Below are positions 57,958 to 64,000 of a DNA stretch of 64,000 nucleotides, one piece after another. Positions within the stretch are counted from its first letter, which is position 1. Every line of letters starts with the position of its first letter. The position numbers and the translations under genes were made by a program. The stretch is taken from positions 806,001-870,000 of the forward strand of contig NC_011901.1 of the NCBI RefSeq assembly GCF_000021985.1. The letters are read 5' to 3'. The stretch is from Thioalkalivibrio sulfidiphilus HL-EbGr7. GTDB taxonomy: Bacteria > Pseudomonadota > Gammaproteobacteria > Ectothiorhodospirales > Ectothiorhodospiraceae. Under the pieces are notes generated by a model. The model was not told the origin of the DNA. It saw only the letters and a list, made by a program, of their open reading frames with translations, and did no database searches.

Positions 57958-59451
57958 TTGGATCAGGTCACTCATTTTCTGCGGGCATTTGTTCAGTCCT
58001 TTCGCAATCTTCTGCCTGTTATCGGCGTCGTGGCGCTATACCAGTGGCTGGTGATCGGTGCCTGGCCGCAAGGGGTCGGTACTGTCCTTGCCGGTCTTTT
58101 CCTAGTGGCCCTGGGGATTGCCCTGTTTTTACGCGGCCTTGAACTCAGCGTGTTCCCCATCGGGCGCAACATCGCAGATGCCTTTGTCGCGAAGGGTATG
58201 CTGAGCTGGCTGCTCATCTTCGGTTTCTGTTTGGGCGCGGCCACGGTGATTGCCGAGCCGGCCCTGATCGCGTTGGCGCAGAAGGCAGAGATGGTCAGTG
58301 AAGGGCGTATCGATGCCTGGACGCTGCGCCTGCTGGTAGCCGCCTCGGTGGGGGGCGCAATCGTGCTGGGCATCCTTCGGTCGATACTCAAGCACTCCGT
58401 GCTGTGGTACGTGCTGGTTGGCTATTTATTGCTCATCCCTGTCACCTACCTCACGCCCCCGGAGATCACCGGGCTGGCCTTCGATGCCGGTGCGGTGAGT
58501 GTCAATATGGTCACCGTTCCCCTGGTGGTGGCCCTGGGTATGGGGCTCATGGCCTCACTCAAGGGGCGCCGTGTGCTGAGCGAAGGCTTCGGCCTGGCAG
58601 CGTTGGCCGTGATGGCCCCGCGCCTGACCGTGCAGCTCTATGGCATTGTTGTTTACGCGTCAGATCCCACAGTCCTGGACGGGTATGGACCTGGGGCGGG
58701 GTTGGGCGCAGTGCAGATGGCATCCGCTCCCGTCTGGAGCCTGCTCACGGACGTGCTGTCTCTGATGGCAAACCTGGTGCCCGTTGTGCTTGTGGTCCTG
58801 GTGTTTCAGTTTCTCGTGATCCGTCAGCCCATGTTGCATCCCCGTCGGCTTGTCGGTGGAGCGCTGTTGCTTCTGTTTGGGTTGTTTGCCTTCAGTGAGG
58901 GTCTGACCTCTGGGCTGTTCCCCATTGGCGAGCACCTGGCATCAGGGCTTGCGCGCACCGGCGGTGGCGCCTATCTGGTGATGTTTGTCTTTCTGCTGGG
59001 TTTCGCCGTTACGCTGGTGGAGCCTGCCCTCATGGCGGTCATCCGCCATGCCGCACATCTGGACCCGTTTCGGATCCGCCCGCCTGTGGTCCGTGGGCTG
59101 GTTGCCCTGGGCGTCGGATTGGGACTTGTGATCGGTGCATTGCGATTTATATACGGCTGGTCTCTGGATCATGTCTTTGCGGGCAGTCTCGGATTGCTGG
59201 CCGTCCTGGCGGTGTTGGCGCCTCGGGATCTGGTGGCTTTCTGCTTCGACCTGGGTGGGATCGCCACTTCGGATGTGACGGTCCCTGTGATCGCGGCCCT
59301 GGGGGTGGGTCTGGCCATGGCCACGGGGGGTGACGATGTCATGATGCAGGGCTTTGGCCTGGTGGCGCTGGCATCTCTCTATGTCATCATCACCGTACTG
59401 CTCTATGTTATCGTGGTGCAACGCATCCAATCTCATGGGGAGATGTCATGA
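57958..59451 (+). CDS. DUF1538 integral membrane protein, module 1
   Basis: The protein has 497 residues from a TTG at 57958, chosen because it then begins DQVTHFLRAFVQSFRNLLPV, parallel to the TTG-started paralogue at 59860 (NQLREFLGILKHSFRNLLPI), and GGAG lies seven bases upstream. ATG 57934 and 57871 are alternatives. It has two homologous halves. Each repeats GLELSVFPIGRNIADAF / GLTSGLFPIGEHLASGL, a helix with EPAL (VIAEPALIAL / LVEPALMAV), and a VTVP block (VNMVTVPLVVALGMG / SDVTVPVIAALGVG). The fold suggests a transporter or channel of unknown substrate. It overlaps the PII-like gene by four bases. The first-half VTVP loop (DAGAVSV) departs from the paralogue's SGGVTT. Confidence 0.88.
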   Translation: MDQVTHFLRAFVQSFRNLLPVIGVVALYQWLVIGAWPQGVGTVLAGLFLVALGIALFLRGLELSVFPIGRNIADAFVAKGMLSWLLIFGFCLGAATVIAEPALIALAQKAEMVSEGRIDAWTLRLLVAASVGGAIVLGILRSILKHSVLWYVLVGYLLLIPVTYLTPPEITGLAFDAGAVSVNMVTVPLVVALGMGLMASLKGRRVLSEGFGLAALAVMAPRLTVQLYGIVVYASDPTVLDGYGPGAGLGAVQMASAPVWSLLTDVLSLMANLVPVVLVVLVFQFLVIRQPMLHPRRLVGGALLLLFGLFAFSEGLTSGLFPIGEHLASGLARTGGGAYLVMFVFLLGFAVTLVEPALMAVIRHAAHLDPFRIRPPVVRGLVALGVGLGLVIGALRFIYGWSLDHVFAGSLGLLAVLAVLAPRDLVAFCFDLGGIATSDVTVPVIAALGVGLAMATGGDDVMMQGFGLVALASLYVIITVLLYVIVVQRIQSHGEMS

Positions 59452-59831
59452 CCAAGGCAAATCTCTTGATTGCCGTGGTGTCTGATCAGCTGGAAGAGCG
59501 TGCCGTTGCCATTATTCGCGAAGAAGGGGGTGGCGGGGTGACGATTCTGCCCGCTCGAGGCCTTAATTTCCCTGAACACAAGAGTTTTTTCGGACTCGGC
59601 TACCGAGGACTCGAGAAGATATTGCTGTGTGTGCTGGATGCTACCCGCGCCGAACATGCCGTCGAGCGTCTGAACAGGGAGTTGGATCTGCTGCAACCCT
59701 TTCAGGGGCTCGCATTCTGCTTCAAATTGGATGAGACGGGTGGCATCGACGTCGCCGCAATCCGACGGTATCTGGAGGCGGGGGCTCACAAGAAGTCAAA
59801 CGACGCTGACCCTGTCGGCCGAGGCTCTTGA
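59448..59831 (+). CDS. PII-like regulatory protein, module 1
   Basis: The protein has 127 residues, predicted to have the ferredoxin-like PII fold. LLIAVVSDQLEERAVAIIREEGGGGVTIL matches the beta1-alpha1-beta2 start, GLGYRGLEKILLCVLD follows the T-loop region, and the rest forms the second alpha-beta unit. It lacks the uridylylated tyrosine context of GlnB and the usual KIFV motif, so it is not a canonical nitrogen PII. It is translationally coupled to the DUF1538 protein (ATGA) and probably gates it, as GlnK does for AmtB; that is inference from the arrangement. A 25-residue polar tail (HKKSNDADPVGRGS) is absent from its paralogue. Confidence 0.82.
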   Translation: MTKANLLIAVVSDQLEERAVAIIREEGGGGVTILPARGLNFPEHKSFFGLGYRGLEKILLCVLDATRAEHAVERLNRELDLLQPFQGLAFCFKLDETGGIDVAAIRRYLEAGAHKKSNDADPVGRGS

Positions 59832-59859
59832 GCAAACGACCGCAACCTACGGCTGACCC

Positions 59860-61371
59860 TTGAACCAGCTCAGAGAATTCCTCGGGATCCTCAAGCATTC
59901 CTTTCGGAATCTGCTGCCTATCATCGTGGTGGTGGCCTTCTTCCAGTTCGTCATCATGCGCCAGGTGCCCGACGACCTGCTGCCCATCACCTTCGGCCTG
60001 CTGGTGGTGGTGGTGGGCGTGGCCCTGTTCCTGCAGGGGCTGGAGATGGGCATCTTCCCCATCGGCAAGAACCTCTCCAACGATTTCGCCAAGAAGGGCT
60101 CCCTGTCCCTGCTGATGATCTTCGGCTTCTGCCTTGGCTTCTCGGCGGTGGTGGCCGAGCCTGCGCTGATCGCCGTGGCCAGCCAGGCGGAACAGATCAG
60201 CGAAGGGCGCATCCACGGCCTGACCCTGCGCCTGCTGGTGGCCGTCTCGGTGGGCCTGGTGGTGGCGCTGGGCGTGGTGCGCATCATCCTGGGCCACAGC
60301 CTGCACTGGTATATGATCATCGGCTACATCGTGGTGGTCACGGTGACTTTCTTCGCACCGGAGGAGATCGTGGGCCTGGCCTACGATTCCGGCGGCGTGA
60401 CCACAAACATCGTCACGGTGCCCCTGATTGCCGCGCTCGGCATCGGCCTGGCCGTGTCCCTGCGCGGGCGCAACGCGCTGACCCATGGCTTCGGCCTTGT
60501 GGGGCTCGCGGTGATGGTGCCCATGATCCTGGTGCAGCTCTACGGCATCCTGGTCTACAGCTTCGGCGAACCGGGGACCGTGGACGCCGGTGCCGCAATG
60601 CTGGACCCGGCGATCGAGGAGGCGGTCTCGCCCACCGCCGGCAGCATCCTGCTGGGCATGGTCACGGACCTGCTGGTGATGTTCCGGGACGTGCTGCCCA
60701 TCATCGCCGTGGTGCTTTTCTTCCAGTACCTGGTGATCCGCAAGCCTATCGCCCACATCCACAAGGTGATGGGTGGCTTCGTGCTGGTGATCGTGGGCCT
60801 CTACGCCTTCGTGGTGGGGCTGAAGCTCGGGCTCTTCCCCATCGGCCAGAGCATGGCGGCACAGCTCATCGGCCTGGACAAGGTGTTTTTCATCTACCTG
60901 TTCGCCTTCTGCATCGGCTTTGCCACCACCATGGCGGAGCCCGCCCTGATCGCCATCGGCATGAAGGCCGAGGAGGCCGGCAAGGGCAGGCTCAACGGCA
61001 ACCTGATCCGCCTGCTGGTGGCGCTGGGCGTGGCTATCGGCATCACCATCGGCGTGCACCGCATCATCACGGGTGATTCCATCCACTACTACATCATGGG
61101 CGGCTACACACTGGTGATCCTGCTCACCTGGCTGGCGCCCAAGTACATCGTCGCCCTGGCCTATGACCTGGGTGGCGTGACCACCTCGGAGGTGACCGTG
61201 CCCCTGGTCACCGCGCTGGGCATCGGCCTGGCCACGCACATCGAGGGGCGCAACGTGCTCATCGACGGTTTCGGTCTGATCGCCTTTGCCTCGATCTTTC
61301 CGATCGTCACGGTGATGCTCTATGCTATTTTCGTTGAACTCGTCGCCAGGACGAGGGGGGTGCAGACATGA
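59860..61371 (+). CDS. DUF1538 integral membrane protein, module 2
   Basis: The protein has 503 residues from a TTG at 59860, 28 bases after the first PII-like gene. It is GC-rich and closer to the presumed family consensus than module 1. The halves repeat GLEMGIFPIGKNLSNDFAKKG / GLKLGLFPIGQSMAAQLIG, CLGFSAVVAEPALIAVA / CIGFATTMAEPALIAIG, and YDSGGVTTNIVTVPLIAALG / YDLGGVTTSEVTVPLVTALG. About twelve membrane helices are visible. The substrate is unknown. Its stop overlaps the second PII-like gene by four bases. Confidence 0.9.
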   Translation: MNQLREFLGILKHSFRNLLPIIVVVAFFQFVIMRQVPDDLLPITFGLLVVVVGVALFLQGLEMGIFPIGKNLSNDFAKKGSLSLLMIFGFCLGFSAVVAEPALIAVASQAEQISEGRIHGLTLRLLVAVSVGLVVALGVVRIILGHSLHWYMIIGYIVVVTVTFFAPEEIVGLAYDSGGVTTNIVTVPLIAALGIGLAVSLRGRNALTHGFGLVGLAVMVPMILVQLYGILVYSFGEPGTVDAGAAMLDPAIEEAVSPTAGSILLGMVTDLLVMFRDVLPIIAVVLFFQYLVIRKPIAHIHKVMGGFVLVIVGLYAFVVGLKLGLFPIGQSMAAQLIGLDKVFFIYLFAFCIGFATTMAEPALIAIGMKAEEAGKGRLNGNLIRLLVALGVAIGITIGVHRIITGDSIHYYIMGGYTLVILLTWLAPKYIVALAYDLGGVTTSEVTVPLVTALGIGLATHIEGRNVLIDGFGLIAFASIFPIVTVMLYAIFVELVARTRGVQT

Positions 61372-61715
61372 AATTCGCGGTACTGGTGGCCATCCTGGCC
61401 GAGGAACTGGAAGAGAAGGCCATCGACTCGGCCAAGCAGGCCGGCGCCGGTGGCGTCACCATCCTGGACGGGCGTGGCATCGGCACGAAGGAGAAAAAAA
61501 CCTTCTTCGGTCTGACCTACGAGGGCAGTCAGTCGGTGCTGATCTTCGTGCTGGAGAAGAAGCTTTCCGTCACGGTGCTCAAGAAGCTCACCAAGGACCT
61601 GGACCTGACGGCCCACAGCAAGGGCGTGGTGTTCACCATCCCGCTGGAGCACATCGCCGGTATCGATGTGGGCCAGATCGAGCGCTTCGAGGAGCGCATC
61701 AAGGACGAAATCTAG
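61368..61715 (+). CDS. PII-like regulatory protein, module 2
   Basis: The protein has 115 residues and is homologous to the protein at 59448. AVLVAILAEELEEKAIDSAKQAGAGGVTILDGRG aligns with its opening (compared position by position: E-E-KAID versus E-RAVAI), then KKTFFGLTYEGSQSVLIFVLE. Canonical GlnB features (Tyr51 loop and the C-terminal ATP motif) are not visible. It overlaps the DUF1538 gene (ATGA), so the two products are made together. Its likely role is a nucleotide- or metabolite-responsive plug or regulator of the membrane partner; this is inferred. Confidence 0.83.
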   Translation: MKFAVLVAILAEELEEKAIDSAKQAGAGGVTILDGRGIGTKEKKTFFGLTYEGSQSVLIFVLEKKLSVTVLKKLTKDLDLTAHSKGVVFTIPLEHIAGIDVGQIERFEERIKDEI

Positions 61716-61723
61716 AACATTCA

Positions 61724-61793
61724 TTGACAGGGTTTACAGGATTGTCTCTGGATCGGATATTTTTAATCCAGTCAATCATGTGAATCCTGTCGA
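61724..61793. repeat. inverted repeat of TTGACAGG/ACAGGATT words
   Basis: The left words TTGACAGGGTTTACAGGATT and the right words AATCCAGTCAATCATG with GAATCCTGTCGA are imperfectly complementary. Elements of this ACAGGATT type are common in bacterial intergenic regions. It fills most of the gap between the second PII-like gene and the CBS gene. Confidence 0.7.
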
Positions 61794-61844
61794 TTTTTTC
61801 ATTCGTGACAAGACCTGGTGGTGCCCCAGGAAAAGGTGAAGCCC

Positions 61845-62234
61845 ATGCTCGTCAAGGACATCATGCAGCCCAAGGTGGTCACGGTCTCGCCGTTTGCCAC
61901 CATCCGCGAAGCCATGCGGCAGATGAAGCGCCATGGCGTGAAATCCCTGGTGGTGGAGAAGAAGGATATCCACGACGCCTACGGCATCATCACCTACACC
62001 ACCATCCTGCGCACCATCGTCGCCGAGGAAGGCGACATCGATCTCATCAACGTCTACGACGTCTGTTCCAAGCCGGTGATCTCGGTGTTCAGCGAGATGG
62101 ACGTCAAGCACGTGGCCCGTCTCATGGTCAACCAGGGGTTCCGCCGCCTGGTGGTGCTGCGCAACAATGAGCTGGAAGGCATTGTCACTATGAATGACAT
62201 CGTCACCGCTATCCTGGAGATGGCGGAGCAGTAA
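61845..62234 (+). CDS. CBS-pair protein
   Basis: The protein has 129 residues and is little more than two CBS motifs, a module that usually binds AMP, ATP or similar adenosyl ligands. CBS1 is VKDIMQPKVVTVSPFATIREAMRQM, here read as residues 3-27, and CBS2 is SKPVISVFSEMDVKHVARLM onward, ending RRLVVLRNNELEGIVTMNDIV. The start ATG at 61845 has AAGG eight bases upstream; GTG 61818 would add nine non-conserved residues. Its position after the DUF1538/PII-like pairs suggests it senses energy state for the same system, which is inference. Confidence 0.88.
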   Translation: MLVKDIMQPKVVTVSPFATIREAMRQMKRHGVKSLVVEKKDIHDAYGIITYTTILRTIVAEEGDIDLINVYDVCSKPVISVFSEMDVKHVARLMVNQGFRRLVVLRNNELEGIVTMNDIVTAILEMAEQ

Positions 62235-62342
62235 GCGGCAGCTGTCTACGGGCCGCCGGCGCATGCGAACCGCGCCTGGCGGCGGCAGGGAGCCCGTGTC
62301 GCTGATGCAGTCCATCGTCAATGGGGGGGCTTGCTCCCCGTA

Positions 62343-64000
62343 ATGGAACATCATGCCGTGACACGCAACGGATCGTCCCCATCCCGCAGCCTGGCGGGTC
62401 GGCTGGCCCTGAGGATCGTCGTCGTCTACCTGGTCATGGGTATCCTGTGGATCGCCCTCTCTGACCGCGCCCTGGCCATGCTGGTGGACGATCCGGTGCT
62501 GCTCACCTGGCTGCAGACCTTCAAGGGCTGGGCCTACGTACTGGTCACCGCGCTGCTGCTCTACGGCCTGATCGCCTGGCAGATGCACGTCCTGGCCCAG
62601 GCCAACGTGCGGCTCGAGGAGCGCGGCCTGCACATCGCCCGGCTCAACCGGGTGCACGCCATGCTCAGCGCCATCAACGGCGCCATCCTGCGTATACGCC
62701 ACAGGGACAGCCTGTTGCGGGAGTCCTGCCGCATCGCCGTGGACACCGGCGGTTTCGATCTTGCCTGGGTGGGGCTGGTGAACGCGGATGCTCGCACCCT
62801 GAGCCCGGTGGCCAGTGCCGGCGATGCCCTGGACTGTCTGGACGGCTTGAGCCTTTGCATCGCCTCCGGAGACCCTGACGCCCACCCCATGGCTGCGGAC
62901 CTGTGCGCCAGGTTGCCCTTCGTGGTCAATGAACTGAGCGCCATTCCCCCCATGGATGAGTGTCACAGCCGCGCCGTGGCGAGGGGCTTCCGGGCCATGG
63001 CCGTGGTGCCCTTCTTCAACGGATCGCAACTGCTGGGCGTGCTGGGTTTCCTGTCCCGTCAGGCCACGGTGTTCGATGCCGACGAACTGCAACTGCTCAC
63101 CGAGGTGGCCGCCGACACGGGCCTGGGCCTGATGATCATCGACCAGGCCCAGGCCCTGGAGCGTTCCACCCGTTACGATCCTCTCACCGGCCTGCCCAAC
63201 CGCGGCCTGCTGGAGGAGCGCATCGGCCAGGCCTTGCTGCGCGCGCGGCATCACCGCCGCTACATCGGCGTGATGGCCCTGGAAGTGCTGGGGCTGCGCG
63301 CGGTGATCGACTCCCTGGGCCGTCAGCAGGGGGACCGTCTGCAGCAGGTGGTGGCGAGAAGGCTGCTCAGCCGCCTGCGCGAGGGCGATACCGTGGCGCA
63401 CCTGGGCAACGGCGAGTTTGCCCTGCTGCTCTGCGACCTGCGCATGGGCATGGATGTCTCGGAGGTGGCCGACAAGCTGCTGGAGCCCTTTGAACTGGAG
63501 ATGGGCGGTGACCTGCCGCCCCTGCACGTGAAGCTCTCCGCCGGTGCCGCGGTCTATCCCGGGGATGCGGAGTCCGGGCCGGAACTGCTGCATTGCGCCG
63601 GCGTGGCGCTGCACCAGGGGGGTGCCCAGTCCCATGCCGGGCGCTGCGTGTTCTATGCGCGGGAGATGGATGAGCGGGTGCGAGAGTACCAGGCCCTGGA
63701 CAACGAGCTGCAGGGCGCCCTGCAGCGGGACGAGATGCACCTGCATTACCAGCCCATCGTCAATACCCGGGACGGCAGCGTGCTCGGCGTCGAGGCCCTG
63801 TTGCGCTGGGACAACCGCCGTTTCGGCAGCGTCTCGCCGGGACGCTTCATCCCCATGGCGGAGCATTCCGGCCTGATCCTCTCCCTGGGTGAATGGGTGC
63901 TGGAGCAGGCCTGTGCCCAGATCGCCCACTGGCGTGCGCAGGGTTGGAATCACCTGCACATGAGCGTGAACCTCTCCGCCCGCCAGTTGCTCACGCCGGG
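62343..64000 (+). CDS. GAF-GGDEF-EAL signalling protein (cut by window end)
   Basis: 552 residues are visible from the ATG at 62343, open to the window end. Two membrane helices lie at about 24-45 and 62-82, then a GAF-like domain (about 100-265, from HAMLSAINGAILRIRH) and a GGDEF domain from RYDPLTGLPNR at 277. The signature is GNGEF at 355-359 instead of GGDEF, so cyclase activity is doubtful. The EAL domain begins near 465, with EALLRW at 484-489 and NLSARQL near the end, and looks catalytically competent so far. It is probably a c-di-GMP phosphodiesterase with a regulatory GGDEF domain. It is anchored in the inner membrane with the GAF domain in the cytoplasm. Confidence 0.87.
   Translation, partial: MEHHAVTRNGSSPSRSLAGRLALRIVVVYLVMGILWIALSDRALAMLVDDPVLLTWLQTFKGWAYVLVTALLLYGLIAWQMHVLAQANVRLEERGLHIARLNRVHAMLSAINGAILRIRHRDSLLRESCRIAVDTGGFDLAWVGLVNADARTLSPVASAGDALDCLDGLSLCIASGDPDAHPMAADLCARLPFVVNELSAIPPMDECHSRAVARGFRAMAVVPFFNGSQLLGVLGFLSRQATVFDADELQLLTEVAADTGLGLMIIDQAQALERSTRYDPLTGLPNRGLLEERIGQALLRARHHRRYIGVMALEVLGLRAVIDSLGRQQGDRLQQVVARRLLSRLREGDTVAHLGNGEFALLLCDLRMGMDVSEVADKLLEPFELEMGGDLPPLHVKLSAGAAVYPGDAESGPELLHCAGVALHQGGAQSHAGRCVFYAREMDERVREYQALDNELQGALQRDEMHLHYQPIVNTRDGSVLGVEALLRWDNRRFGSVSPGRFIPMAEHSGLILSLGEWVLEQACAQIAHWRAQGWNHLHMSVNLSARQLLTP

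Noticed and set aside
59448-59831. Canonical GlnB/GlnK assignment of the PII-like proteins
   Set aside because: The uridylylation tyrosine loop and the nucleotide-binding C-terminal motif are missing, and the partner is not an ammonium channel.
61776-63959. A 727-residue open frame on the minus strand
   Set aside because: It is antisense to the CBS and GGDEF-EAL genes, has shadow-type composition (Gln, His, Gly) and starts in the opposite strand's domain core.

Overview
The window is a GC-rich gammaproteobacterial chromosome segment. The dcw cell-division and cell-wall cluster, the petBC-sspAB group, the yraN-lpoA-rsmI-rnpB group and the nadC / pilA / pilBCD-coaE-zapD neighbourhood all have the gene order usual in purple-sulfur and pseudomonad-like Gammaproteobacteria. 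An Ectothiorhodospiraceae/Chromatiales-type organism is my best guess from gene style, but the sequence does not prove it. Almost everything is housekeeping. The accessory part is the stretch between pilA and pilB, and to a lesser extent 57.6-62.2 kb.

Layout: 0-2.2 kb holds the end of cytochrome b, cytochrome c1 and the SspA/SspB pair. 2.5-9.6 kb holds a small exported protein, a GlcD-type FAD oxidase, YraN, LpoA, RsmI and an unfamiliar beta-propeller membrane protein. 9.9-10.25 kb is RNase P RNA. 10.47-28.1 kb is a complete dcw operon: mraZ-rsmH-ftsL-ftsI-murE-murF-mraY-murD-ftsW-murG-murC-murB-ddl-ftsQ-ftsA-ftsZ. It starts from a clear sigma70 promoter with a three-repeat MraZ operator, and most genes overlap by 1-20 bases. 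lpxC, a DciA-like gene, a LytM/M23 peptidase, secA, argJ and a Nudix-ThiE fusion follow, up to 36.8 kb. On the minus strand come zapD, coaE, pilD, pilC and pilB (36.9-42.4 kb).

From 42.4 to 54.3 kb, between pilB and pilA, lies a block that is lower in GC in its first half. It encodes a PglK-like lipid-oligosaccharide ABC exporter, a pyruvyl-transferase-family protein, a GT25 enzyme, two GT4 enzymes, a GT2 polyprenyl-phosphate-type glycosyltransferase and two tandem paralogous GT-C-like membrane proteins with C-terminal helical repeats. pilA itself has a textbook sigma54 promoter. The same chromosomal position carries pilin accessory and glycosylation genes in Pseudomonas, so I read this block as a candidate pilin or surface glycosylation locus.

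From 55.1 kb come nadC, an AGCS alanine/sodium symporter, and then two consecutive modules of a DUF1538 membrane protein plus a PII-like protein, a CBS-pair protein, and a GAF-GGDEF-EAL signalling protein cut by the window edge. The duplicated DUF1538/PII-like modules with a CBS partner look like a nucleotide- or metabolite-gated membrane system of unknown substrate.

A second theme runs through the whole window. Many junctions between genes are filled, often exactly from stop codon to start codon, by long inverted or one-armed repeats built from short degenerate words. I count about seven word families. They are described individually and as a group.
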